This document shows positions 23,401 to 34,256 of a DNA stretch of 64,000 nt, one piece after another. The position numbers and the translations under genes are program-made. The notes below the pieces were generated by a model. That model ran no database searches. It saw only the letters and a program-made list of their open reading frames with translations, and was not told the origin of the DNA. The DNA is taken from positions 3,348,001 through 3,412,000 of the forward strand of contig NW_026963310.1 in assembly GCF_036588685.1 (NCBI RefSeq). The letters run 5' to 3'. The first letter of the stretch is position 1; every line of letters starts with the position of its first letter. The DNA is from Mytilus trossulus. Its lineage: Eukaryota; Mollusca; Bivalvia; Mytilida; Mytilidae.

Positions 23401-26400
23401 ACCAAAATGACTCAAACATCAACAACTATAGGTCACCGTACAGCCTTCAACAATGAGCAAAGCCCATACTGCATAGTCAGCTATAAAAGGCCCCGATAAG
23501 ACAATGTAAAACAATTCAAACATGAAAACTAACGGCCTTATTTATGTAAAAAAATTAACGAAAAACAAATATGTGACACATAAACAAACGACAACCACTG
23601 AATTACAGGCTCCTGACTTGGGACAGGCACATACATAAATAATGTGGCCGGGTTAAACATGTATCCCAACCCTCCCCCTAACCTGTGACAGTGGTATAAC
23701 AGTACAACATAAGAACGAACTATAAAAATCAGTTGAAAAAGGCTTAACTCATCAGATAGACAAAACATACAAGTGGACGTGGCCGGGTACTTATACATCC
23801 CGACATAAAAAGACACAATGAACAGATCTGAGAGTACTCAGTTATCTGACAGCTAGTTCAAAGCCAACAACAAATAATAAAAAAATGATGCCTCTAAGAC
23901 TAAACAATCAATCCGTACACATCCAACATACAATGGATTTAGTGTAAAGACGTTATAAACAGCCAGAGAAAAACATGACCTTGTGCACAAGTAAATATCT
24001 GATTTCATTAAATTCAATTTGTGATTTACAAGTACTATGGATTCATTCATTTTCATGGATTTTAATTTTCATTGATTTAGGGAAACTTGTGTAATTTGAG
24101 GATTTGCCAAAGTCTGTATAAAAGCCTTTGGATTAAAATGTGTTCTTATGGAACATTTAAATTTGTGGTTGAACTACAACCTCAAAATCCAGGTAAATTA
24201 AATTCACCTGAATAATAATGGATCCACAGTATTCAAATATGGTTAAGTTACTCCTTAATTAATAATTTTTACTGCTTTATTTGTAGGTTTGGGATTTACG
24301 GAAGAATGATGTATTATACCGACTTAGAGGACATGCTGATACATTAACAGGCCTGACCTTGAGTCCTGATGGTTCATATTTACTGTCTAACTCGATGGAT
24401 AATACATGTAGGTATTACACTCAATAATATGGCTCCCACTCAATGAATAATACATGTAGGTATTATACTGTCACAGATAGATAGATAGCTCCTACTCATT
24501 AGATAGTACAAAGACAATTGTATTGTATTAACTTGACATACATAAAATAACCATACTTTGACTTGAAATGTAAAATATATGGTTCATACAAGGCCTTGCT
24601 GAGACACATAAAGATTATTTATAGTATAACTAATTGCTGTATTTGAATATATAAAAAATAAGACAATGCGTGACCGAATGACACATGGATAAAACGATTG
24701 CGCAGCACAAGTTTAATCCATAGCAGCGTTCGGTCGAAAGTTGTCTTATTTTTTATATTCAAATATGGCGATTAGTTATTCCTTTTATTACATTGGCAAA
24801 TGGCTTTTTTTATGAAATTAATGTAGAAAATATAAGGAACTATATCTTTTTCCTACGCATCGACAATTTGTTTTGATCCGACGCTATCGACGCTTTGACA
24901 ATGCCTATAATTATACCTTACATATATTACAAACAATTCTATTGGATAACAACTTATCAGGTGACATGGAATAATTCGGTTAATTTTCATTTAATTGCAA
25001 GGGAGAACAAATAACCCTTAAAATTTACACCAGCGTTGAATAACCCTATTATTCACCGGGGAATAACCTTTTTAGTGTCTAGATTTGCACTTGAGTTACC
25101 TCCCATGAAAATGACGTCACAGACGTAAATACACAAGATGGCAGCGTTCACGTTACACTGACAGCCCATCGAGAGACGAGGAAATAAGGCTTTGGAAATG
25201 AAGAGTGCCAGCAGCCGATGATATCTCTTATAAACGGTCCTTTTCAGGGCCATTAATATTTTACAAAAGATTCTACCTTTGTTGCACATCCGAGAAATTC
25301 TAGAACACAAATGTATTTTTCCTGAGCTATTTTCAAACGTGAGATTGTGTTTGTTATTTAAAAAATATAGCAAGTGTTTAAAAGGCCCTTCCACTGTTAG
25401 TTCGGTATAATAAAACAATTGTGGCCCCTTAGAATCTATGAATATCCAAAATTGTCAACCCTTAAAAGTTATTTCACCCTCATTGATATAACCTTCTCGT
25501 GTTGACAATTTTGGATATTCACCTTTTCAACGGGCCATAATTGTATATTGTTGTATGACGTCAGAGAGTGAAATAACCACGTTTATTTCACATATGAAAT
25601 TATCGGTTTTTATTCAACTGGGAAATCAATGTAATTCATTGCAGCCAATGTAATAAAAAGTGATAACTGCATTGCTTTCTGTTTGAAAAGTCAAATATTA
25701 TTGGTGTCAGAGAAAGGTGAAAGGAACAACTATTATTAGCTCACCTGGCCCGAAGGGCCAAGTGAGCTTTTCTCATCACTTGGCGTCCGTCGTCCGGCGT
25801 CGTCCGTCGTCGTCGTCCAGCGTCGTTAACTTTTACAAAAATCTTCTCCTCTGAAACTACTGGGCCAAATTAAACCAAACTTGGCCACAATCATCATTAG
25901 GGTATCTAGTTTAAAAAATGTGTGGCGTGACCCGCCAAACCAACCAAGATGGCCGCCATGGCTAAAAATAGAGCATAGGGGTAAAATGCCGTTTTTGGCT
26001 TATAACTCAAAAACGAAAGCATTTAGAGCAAACCTGACATGGGGTAAAATTGTTTATCAGGTCAAGATCTATCTGCCCTGAAATTTTCAGATGAATCGGA
26101 CAACCTGTTGTTGGGTTGCTGCCCCTGAATTGGTAATTTTAAGGAAATTTTGTCCGTTTTCGCTCATTATCTTGAAAATTATTATAGATAGAGATAAACT
26201 GTAAACAGCAATATTGTTCAGCTAAAAAAGATCTACAAATAAGTCAACATGATCAAAATGGTCAGTTGACCCCTTAAGGAGTTATTGCCCTTAATAGTCA
26301 TTTTTTACCAATTTTTCGTAAATTTTGTAATCTTTTACAAAAATCTTCTCCTCTGAAACTACTGGGCCAAATTAAACCAAACTTGGCCACAATCATCATT

Positions 26401-29245
26401 GGGTTATCTAGTTTAAAAAATGTGTGGCGTGGCCCTCCCAATCAACCAAGATGGCCGCCACAGCTAAAAATAGGACATAGGTGTAAAATGCAGTTTTTGG
26501 CTTATAACTCAAAAACCAAAGCATTTAGAGCAAATCTGACATGGGCTTAATAGTTCATCAGGTCAAGATATATATGCCCTGAAATATTCAGATGAATCGG
26601 ACAAACTGTTGTTGGGTTGTTGCCCCTGAATTGGTTATTTTAAGGAAATTTTGCTGTTTTTGGTTATTATCTTGAATTTTATTATAGATAGAGATCAACT
26701 GTAAACAGCAATAATGTTCAGCAAAGTAAGATTTACAAATAAGTCAACATGACCGAAATGGTCGTTTGACCCCTTTAGGAGTTATTGCCCTTTACAGTCA
26801 AGTTTTAACCATTTTTTTGTAAATCTTAGTAATATTTTACAACAATCTTCTCCTCTGAAACTACTAGGCCAAGTTAATTATAGATATTGATAATTGTAAG
26901 CAGCTAGAAGGTTCAGTAAATTAAGATATACAAACACATCACCATCACTAAAACAATTTTGTCATGAATCCATCTGCGTCCTTTGTTTAATATTCACATA
27001 GACCAAGGTGAGCGACACAGGCTCTTTAGAGCCTCTAGTTTATAACCATGACAACCAGTCATGATCATAAATTCTCTGGAAGTATACAGGCTATCTTTCC
27101 ATTTGTCTGTTACATATAGAAATAAGAAGATGTGGTATGATTACCAATGAAACAGCTATTCATAAGAATGATAAGATTTCAAATTGCATAGAAGTTTAAC
27201 TGTTATGAAATGAACAACTATAGGAGACTGTTCACCCTTCATTATTAATCAAAACCCATTCTTCATATGGTAAGCTATAAAAAAAAAACTCAAAAAGAAA
27301 AAAAGTCATAAACGTACAACAATTCGAGCAAGATAACTATCAACCTGATTTATGTACAAAACAATAAAGGAAAAATAAATATGATATAAACTGAAATGAA
27401 CGACAACCGTTGAATTAATGGCTTCTGACTTTGGACAGTCTATAATATTTCTTTCTTATTTTTTTTAGTAAGAATATGGGATATAAGACCATTTGCTCCA
27501 CAAGAACGATGTGTTAAAATAATGCAAGGTCACCAACATACTTTTGAAAAGGTAAGTTTAAATTTGACAAAGATTGGCACAGGTTGTTACTCTATAACTG
27601 AATATTTTCCTATTCTACAGATCATCTATGATAAAGAAACCCATAAGGGCTGTTCCAGAAAATGCTATATATGCCAAGGGAAGGCACTTATTTTGACCCC
27701 ACAGATTTCGATTTTGGTATTTCAAATGCAACCACCCACATAAAATTTTAAAGACATTGCCTTCCCTGAAGAGGGGTGGGCATAGTATTTTCTGGAACAG
27801 CTCTTAGCAAATTCCCTGTAATTATATATAAATTGCTTGTTGGAAAGCCATAATTGTCAATTTAGTACAATTTTGGGGGGATTCAGGTGAATCACAGGAC
27901 AGGGTTAAAATGTAATTGTCAAACGAAATACAAACTTTCTAATAGGCTGTATGCTGACTAGGACAAAACCTCAAAATTAGGTAACCACGAAAATGTGAGT
28001 TTTCATCAATCCACACACAAATTGGTATCTATGAAAAGAAATGAATCCACACTAATAAAATTTTCTAATGATTAATAAAGATCTTTCTGTCTGTTTGTAC
28101 TTTGTATTCCATAATAGTAAATAAGTGTACACTTCAATGATAAAAATAAATGTATGGAAAACAATAATCAATTATTTAGTTTTTGTATGATCTCTTTTAT
28201 TTTATTATAATTGCTAATTGTGTTTCAGAATTTATTACGCTGTAGTTGGTCACCAGATGGCAGTAAAGTAGCAGCTGGGTCAGGTGACAGATTTGTTTAC
28301 ATATGGGACACCACATCACGGAGAATTTTATACAAACTACCAGGACATGCAGGATCAGTAAATGAAGTTGACTTTCATCCAAACGAACCTATAAGTAAGT
28401 TCTCCCCCTTGACAAGTCTGAAGTTGCTAATGCTCTGTAGGTTCTTGTGAAGCAAACACTTGAAGTCAGTAAGTAAAATTGAGAATGAAAATGGGGAATG
28501 TGTCAAAGAGACAACAACTGGACATTAGAACAGACAACAGCCGAAGGTCACCAATGGGTCTTCAATGCAGCGAGAAACTTCCTCACCCTGAGGTGTCCTT
28601 CAGCTGCCCTCTAAACAAAACAAATTTATGGGGTTTGGGATAGGAGGCACTTAAATTAATTAGATATTGGTGGTTGCATTTTCCTAAGAATTTTTTAAGA
28701 ATCATAAATAGAATGTAAAATTTTACTATAAAAGTGATCAGAGTCGTCCTACAAAAGTGTCTCTTATGTCCTCCTATGTGTTAACTTCTGGTCAGTCCTA
28801 AGTTTAATGATAACATGATTGATATAATTTTCACAGAATGAAAAAAATATTCTGAATATTCCAAAAACTAAAAACAAACTTTTTTTCCCCAAAAAAAACA
28901 TAGCCCTCCCACCGAAAATCAAATGGTTGCTGCCTAAAGACAATAGATATTACTCAAATAGCTTTACGTAGCAATTGATGAACAACTAAATAGCACATTA
29001 TCCTTCATCTTTCAAAAACTGATTATCACTAATTTTCCATAGACTTTGCAGCAGTGCAACAGAAAAGTCCCAGTCATTGGTTAAAACCTGCTTTTCTAAA
29101 AGAATGATGAAACACTTATATATAGACTATTGTATTGAAAGTGGTGTAAAAACTCAATCAATGATATTATTGAAATGTGTTTTCTTTTTTTTTAGTTGTA
29201 TCAGGGTCAAGTGACAAAAAATTATACCTTGGAGAAATAGAATGA
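17443..29245 (+). CDS. SNRNP40: U5 small nuclear ribonucleoprotein 40 kDa protein (WD40)
   Basis: A WD40 scaffold of the U5 snRNP and U4/U6.U5 tri-snRNP that acts in the nucleus in pre-mRNA splicing; in human snRNPs it contacts PRPF8 (family knowledge). Exons: 17443-17547, 19140-19269, 19740-19833, 21489-21654, 23165-23287, 24287-24407, 27469-27551, 28229-28394, 29196-29245. They join in frame to 345 residues plus TGA; human SNRNP40 is 357. All introns are GT-AG. A basic N-terminus (MDIKRKAGDSAMVPFKKPR) precedes seven blades, visible as SAGFDRLIGFWN, SASTDKTVALWD, GSDDGTIKLWD, GGIDNDIKVWD, SMDNTLRIWD, GSGDRFVYIWD and GSSDKKLYLGEIE. Conserved signatures include GHTSFVN, SCSGSDDGT-like sequence and TTSRRILYKLPGHAGS. 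No break is seen. Introns carry many MITEs and PLE fragments. Confidence 0.97.
19950..20223 (+). mobile_element. MITE, AGGTGGTACC family, copy 2
   Basis: Inverted ends AGGTGGTACC and GGTACCACCT, flanked by TA on both sides (CTTA and TAAT), which suggests a TA target-site duplication as in Tc1/mariner-type elements. In SNRNP40 intron 3. Confidence 0.9.
20619..20738. mobile_element. Small MITE with arms of about 38 bp
   Basis: AAAGGAGTAGGTGCAGTAAG..TTTTTGGCCTCAAA faces TTTGAGGCCAAAATCAGCCC..CCTACTCCTTT around a centre of about 45 bp. One end of the same family is seen at 49396-49440. In SNRNP40 intron 3. Confidence 0.85.
21190..21365 (+). repeat. Dispersed repeat shared with about 1490-1660
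   Basis: Both copies carry CAAATG.CAAAATCA, ACATATCAAAC/ACACATCAAAC, GGA.AACAACTG.CATATTC, a CCTGG.TT.ATAG motif and AAACCTCTCACTT.ATGACAGTC. Class unknown. Confidence 0.6.
21693..21892. mobile_element. MITE, TACTGTGGATTCATT family, copy 1
   Basis: Starts AATGTGGATTCATTAATATT and ends AAATGAATTCACAGTA in inverted orientation; inside are ACCAATTTTCG and CCATGAA. It begins 39 bp after SNRNP40 exon 4. Confidence 0.75.
22546..22757. mobile_element. MITE, TACTGTGGATTCATT family, copy 2
   Basis: Left end ATACTGGAGATTCATT, right end AATATTAATGAATCCACAGTA; contains TTTCGTGG and GTGGTTCTCC. SNRNP40 intron 4. Confidence 0.8.
23353..24030 (-). repeat. PLE 3' fragment, long copy in SNRNP40 intron 5
   Basis: Runs on the plus strand from AAAAAAGAAGATGTGGTATG through AGACCAAAATGACTCAAACA, GTCAGCTATAAAAGGCCCCG, CTCCTGACTTGGGACAGGCA and GAACAGATCTGAGAGTACTC to the GGATTTAGTGTAAAGACG region. 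The order of landmarks matches the RT-bearing copy (34800-34980). Confidence 0.85.
24033..24232. mobile_element. MITE, TACTGTGGATTCATT family, copy 3
   Basis: TACTATGGATTCATTCATTT at the left, AATAATGGATCCACAGTA at the right. It abuts the PLE fragment and ends about 55 bp before SNRNP40 exon 6. A weaker fourth relative may occupy about 27890-28050. Confidence 0.75.
24630..24785. mobile_element. Foldback MITE in SNRNP40 intron 6
   Basis: AACTAATTGCTGTATTTGAA..AAAAAATAAGACAA..GACCGAATG faces CGTTCGGTC..TTGTCTTATTTTTTA..TTCAAATATGGCGATTAGTT; arms of roughly 50 bp with a centre of about 45 bp. Confidence 0.8.
25415..25552. mobile_element. Foldback MITE with a perfect 20-bp inner stem
   Basis: GAATATCCAAAATTGTCAAC at 25440-25459 is the exact reverse complement of 25501-25520. 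Outer arms ACAATTGTGGCCC and GGGCCATAATTGT extend it. SNRNP40 intron 6. Confidence 0.85.
25737..27045. repeat. Bivalve-type element AGCTCACCTGGCCCGAAGGG with internal tandem units of about 503 bp
   Basis: Left end carries the hairpin TGGCCCGAAGGGCCAAG and GTCCGTCGTCC runs; right end reads GAGCGACACAGGCTCTTTAGAGCC, itself palindromic. Between them, the block starting at TCTTCTCCTCTGAAACTACT occurs near 25842, 26345 and 26847, giving about 2.1 tandem units. I recall this element type from bivalve genomes, but its class is not clear to me. SNRNP40 intron 6. Confidence 0.8.
27121..27440 (-). repeat. PLE 3' fragment, diverged
   Basis: AATAAGAAGATGTGGTATGA, AACAACTATAGGAGACTG and GGCTTCTGACTTTGGACAG keep the family order. 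It ends about 30 bp before SNRNP40 exon 7. Confidence 0.8.
28487..28620 (+). repeat. Dispersed repeat GGGGAATGTGTCAAAGAGAC
   Basis: The landmarks ATGGGGAATGTGTCAAAGAG, CAGACAACAGCCGAAGG and GGGTCTTCAATG recur at 9558-9640, and the first also at 55385. SNRNP40 intron 8. Confidence 0.7.
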
Positions 29246-29326
29246 GGATAGATCTTACACAGAGAAATCAAAGTTGTTTCATTGATTACAAACTTATTTT
29301 AAGACTGTTGATCCGAGAAAACATTA

Positions 29327-29332
29327 AATAAA
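29327..29332 (+). terminator. Polyadenylation signal AATAAA of SNRNP40
   Basis: AATAAA lies 81 bases after the TGA at 29243-29245, a suitable place for a short 3' UTR. Confidence 0.5.
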
Positions 29333-29855
29333 GGCAGCAGACAATTACATAATCATCCATTGTATAATACCAGACAGAGGCCAGGCTCCATGGTATAAAA
29401 CCATACAGAGGCTAGTCTTGTGTATAATATCAAATAGAGGCTAGGATCCATTGTATAATTTCAAACAGAGGCTAAGATCTGATTCAGAGTGGATGATGAA
29501 CAGTGTACAGGTGCAATTGATGTTTTTATATATAAAACTTTTGAAAACAGTCTTTAGCTTCTTATTTATTTGACTTCAATCTAGTTAATTGACTAAGATT
29601 GTGAGTTTTCTTTACTGATGGTTGGGGTTCTTTGCTCATACTCCATCTTCTTCACCAATGAAAAACAAATAGCCATTAGGTATGAAACTATGAAAACTTA
29701 AACCTATTAGTTGAATATGATGAGGGTATTGTTAGTTCATCTGCCATTACTTGGTGTCCATCAGTGATAGTTGTTTGTTCTCCAATGGGTTTTTTTTTAA
29801 ACTCCAAAACTTCTTAAATAATTAAACCAAGCTTCAAATTGTTAATATTTGTGGT
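29333..29855. other. Region after SNRNP40
   Basis: Contains a short three-fold imperfect repeat (CAGAGGC.AG.. with ..TGTATAAT) at about 29350-29475, possibly part of a longer 3' UTR. No gene seen. Confidence 0.5.
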
Positions 29856-29859
29856 TTTT

Positions 29860-30945
29860 GTCGAGCCTGCAACTTTTGTTGCAGAAAGCTCGACATAGGG
29901 ATAGTGATCCGGCGGCGGCGGTGTTAGCTTACTTCTTAAAAGCTTTATATTTTAGAAGGTAGAAGACCTGGATGCTTTATACTTTGTATATAGATGCCTC
30001 ATGTTACGAACTTTCCCTCAGTCACATGTCCAATGTCCTTGACTTCATTTTCATGGTTCAGTGACTACTTGAAAAAAAAGTAAAGTTTTTTTGTAATGTT
30101 AAATTCTCTCTTATTATAAGTAATTGGATAACTATATTTGGTATGTGCCTACCTTGCAAGGTCCTCATGCCTGACAGACAGTTTTCACTTGACCTCAACC
30201 TCATTTCATGGATCAGTGAACAAGGTTAAGTTTTGGTGGTCAAGTCCATATCTTAGATACTATAAGCAATAGGTCTAGTATATTAGGGGTATAGAAGGAC
30301 TATAAGGTGTACATGTCCAACTGGCAGGTGTCACCTGACCTTGACCTCATTTTCATGGTTCAGTGGTTATAGTTAAGTTTTTGTGTTTTGGTCTGTTTTT
30401 CTTATACTATATGCAATAGGTCTACTATATTTGGTGTATGGAATGATTGTCAGGTGTACATGTCTAGCTGACAGGTGTCATCTGACCTTGACCTCATTTT
30501 CATGGTTCAGTGGTCAAAGTTAAGTTTTTTAGTTTTGGTCTATTTTTCTAATACTTTATGCATTAGGTCAACTATATTTGGTATATGGAAATATTTTATG
30601 ATCTGTATGTCGGTTACACAGGTTTCATTTGACCTTGACCTCATTTTCACGGTCCATTGATAAGTTTTAAGTGTTTGTGTTTTGGTCTGTTTTTCATTAT
30701 TTATAAGCAATAAGTCAACTATATTTGTAATATTGAAGAATTGTTAGCTGTACATGTCTGCCTCGCATGGTTCATCAGACCTTGACCTCATTTTCATGGT
30801 TCATTGATCAATGTTTCATTTTCTTGGTTAATGTTGAGTTTATGTGACAGTTGTAATAAAGCTTTATATTTAGGTCTATCAAGATAGTATCAAGGATTAG
30901 TAAAGAAGGCGAGACATTTCAGTGTGTGCACTCTTGTTAGAATAT
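29860..30945 (+). repeat. Element with about six tandem units of about 148 bp
   Basis: Begins with the hairpin GTCGAGCCTGCAACTTTTGTTGCAGAAAGCTCGAC. The block around CTTGACCTCATTTTCATGGTTCA then recurs near 30039, 30191, 30341, 30486, 30635 and 30781. It ends near GAAGGCGAGACATTTCAGTGTG. A related design (hairpin end plus tandem body) is at 54480-55115 in the opposite sense. Confidence 0.8.
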
Positions 30946-31690
30946 TCACTTATACCTATTAACTGAAATGGCTACCAGGACTAAAACTTTTGTAAAAGTA
31001 AAATAAAGTGGAGAAATATAAGTTATTGTCGATTCTAATTTGAATTATCGTTCTTCAAACAGGCCAGAATCGTTAATATAGTTTTTGACTGTTTGGTTCA
31101 TACTCCCTTGTCATAGGCTTTTTCTGAATGGGTTATATCATTAGATCCAATGTAAAGCAGTGCAAATGATAGCAAAATTCAAGTCTTTCTGTGGCATAAT
31201 AACACAACCAAAACTTTGTTTAAGCAAAAACAAAACAGACTCATATACATGTACTAAAAAGACTATTCAAAATTACCTCGTTTTGCCCACAAAACAAAGA
31301 AAAGCATCTATTTTGAGGATCTGACAGACAGATTGTCTCAAAAGAAAACAGAACGACATTTCTGATTTATAATTATGCAAAATCAGACCAAATATGTAGA
31401 AAGAAACATTTAAAAATAATAATGATCAGTCTAGATCTGAAATAACAGCAAATAGTAATTTCAAATACAAATGCATGCAGAAATTGTTAAAGTACCAGTG
31501 TCTTGCAAACCTGGATACCTATACTCTGTCCAAAATAATGATATAACTTCAGTGGAATTACTGTCACACCTGTCATTGTAAAGTAATTTTAAAATTTATT
31601 TAAAGAAAAACACGAAATGTCCTATAATATATACCAATGTCCAGTTAGGTTTAACAGAGGGACTAAAACGCATAATGTCTAAATTTGATA
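30946..31690. other. No recognisable feature
   Basis: AT-rich sequence between the tandem element and the Penelope-like element. I see no exon, RNA gene or clear repeat. Confidence 0.4.
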
Positions 31691-31880
31691 CATAGATATA
31701 GGAAGATGTGGTGTGAGTGCCAATGAGACAACTCTCCTTCCAAATAACAATTTAAAAAGTAAACCATTATATGTTAAAGTACGGCCTTCAACACGGAGCC
31801 TTGGCTCACACCGAACAACAAGCTATAAAGGGCCCCAACATTACTAGTGTAAAACCATTCAAACGGGAAAACCAACGGTC

Positions 31881-34256
31881 TAATCTTCTTCTTCTTCTTC
31901 TTCTTCTTCTTCGGAAGTCCACCCTATTTGCAGGGTCACCGCATTAAAAATATCCTAGTTTTAGGTTAATTTTTGAAAAATGCGTAGTTATTTATAAAAT
32001 AAATAAATTAAAATTGTTAGGTTTTAATAAGTACTTAGTTTTAGTAAAACAAAATAATAAGGATAAAAGGTAAAAACTTGTATTTACACTGTACATAGCA
32101 TACTGTCACAAGATTAAAACACTATTTACATTTTAAAATTTAAAAAATGGATAAAACCTAAAGTTAATAAGAATATAGGAGTCCACTTATTAAAAGATAA
32201 AAATATGTTTATGGTTCATCTATGGCAGTGATGATAAAAAGTTTATCAAACGAGGTTCCTCATTATATGTTTATATAAAATCTAAAAAAAACATTAATTC
32301 ATGTTGTAGATTTATTTTAACATGTATTATAATTTTGTTATACTTATAACGTTGAGGCTCATATTAGATTTAAAATTTAACATTAACATTATCGTCTAGC
32401 AACAGATTTAATTCTCTGTTTATTGAATTTTAATATGGTTGGAATGGAACAATCATATATGTCATTAATAATCATGCCGATAAGTTAATATTTATACCCA
32501 TTCTCATGACCGATACTAGCTAAATTTTAGATGATGTGATGTTCATCAGTAGGGAGTCGAGTACTATTGTTCATTATCCTTCACTGAATTCCAGAACTCT
32601 TACAGTTAATTTGCAGAGTGTAATTGTTATGTATATTTCACAATAATTCAGCTCTCTTGGTGTGTAATGCAAATACCCAGTCTTTGCAGATTCTTTCTAT
32701 ATCTCCTAATTGAGCTTTTGGTATCCGAAGGTTAGTGGAACTGTCAATTAACAATTGGAGTAGATCGTCATCAGATTTAATGATGTTATTGTAGTTGATT
32801 TTTCTATCATCAAATTTTTGAGTCTAATATGGTGAATTTTCCTGACTGAGTTAAGGCTTTTGCAGTTCATAAGAAAATGTTTATAGTCTTCTGTTTCTTC
32901 TGTACACAGTTTGCACTGTGGAGATTTTGTTGAATCAAAGCGGTTGTTTATACTTTGAGTTTTATACGTTCCAGTGAGTATTCTGGATTTAATTATGCCT
33001 TTAGCAACATCTCTCTTGTTGTCTCTGACACTGCTCCAACACTTATTAGGATTTCGGAAATTCCATTTGCTTATTTCCATATGATTTAATGATGATTTTG
33101 TTTTAGCTATCTCATACCATTTTGTTTTCCATGTTGAGTCTATCATATCATGGGTCAATCTTTTCCAGTTTTTGTTTGGATTTAAGACTATCTCATGCGC
33201 AGAGGGCAATCCATATGCCTTGAGAATATGATCCACTTTGATATACCAGCTGTTGGAGTTATCATCTTTTGTTGCTAATTGTCTGATTCCTATTTTGCAT
33301 TCAATGGAAATTGTATCTTTTGAAATTCTAAGGAATAGAGAAATCATTGCCTTGTGGATGAGTTGTTCAATGGCTTCCGTTCCAAGTAAAATATATATTG
33401 CAGCATCTGCAGTTCTTTGTGGCAGAGATAGCAGATGTTTAAATGTCTTTTTTCTGAAAATTCTCTAATTTCAAATTATCAGCCTTATTAAAATTCAAAA
33501 TTTCAAAACCATATAGCATTCTTGGTATGACAAATGTTCTCCACAGTTTATATGAAATCAACGGATTTACTCCATTTATTCCATGCAAGCCTGCTCCCAT
33601 GAGAGAATACATGGTAGCTCTAGCGGTGGATACTCTGTTGACTACATTTGGGGAATTTCGGTCTTGTCTTTCAATACCCAGATGTTTTATGGTTTGTTTT
33701 TCGCTGATTTTCTCGTTGAAAATTTCAAGGTTAAATTCTTTGCTCTTTTTGTTGATCAGTAAAATTTCCGTCTTTTTACTATTGATTTTTACTCTATCAT
33801 TCTTTGTACAGCTTTCAATTATACGGAGTTGAGTTGAAGCATCCTGTCCAGAAGTTGCACATAGCATAATATCGTCTGCACATGTTGGACAACCTAAGTA
33901 ATTGGTTCCGATCTTAAATCCAATATTTGTAGCTTCAAGTGTATCTAGGATATTCTTGTTGTATGATTTATAAAAGTTGGCAGATAAAATACCTCCCTGC
34001 TTCACTCCTTGCTCGTTTGTGAAAGCCTGCGAGATACATCCTTCAGATTTTACTTGGGTTGATGTATTATTATACAACTCTCTGATCAGTAACCAGGTAG
34101 GGCCTGTAATTCCTTGGTGATAAAGTTTCCAGAAAAGATGTATGTGATCTACCACATCAAACGCTTTTTCTGCATCCAGAGTAATTAAAATTAGTTTTTC
34201 ATTATTATCCTTTGCTTCATTTATTGCCTCGGTGATCAAAAGAGCAATGTTAATCT
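31881..34256 (-). mobile_element. 5'-truncated LINE-type retrotransposon with TAATCT target duplication
   Basis: The insertion is bounded by TAATCT at 31881-31886 and 34251-34256. Its 3' end (left in plus coordinates) is a (GAA)n tail on the minus strand, seen as TTC repeats at 31885-31912. Only the distal RT and the C-terminal region remain, so the 5' half is missing, as is usual for target-primed insertion. Confidence 0.9.
32748..34239 (-). pseudogene. LINE reverse transcriptase fragment with one frameshift
   Basis: Non-LTR RT (RVT_1 type). Reading 34239 to about 33452 gives motif A LDAEKAFD, motif B QGVKQGGILSANFY and the catalytic CADDIML (CADD in place of the usual YADD), then thumb sequence ending LENFQKK. 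A shift within an A run near 33452 moves the frame; it continues as TFKHLLSLPQRTADAAIYIL and through 33347-32748, including a C-terminal CKLCTEE..KHFLMNC cysteine-histidine motif. The endonuclease and N-terminus are absent. The single lesion in 1.5 kb suggests a fairly young insertion. Confidence 0.9.

Noticed and set aside
25053..25418. 121-residue minus-strand ORF in SNRNP40 intron 6
   Set aside because: No domain, no splice sites and no composition that suggests a protein; it overlaps a foldback region.
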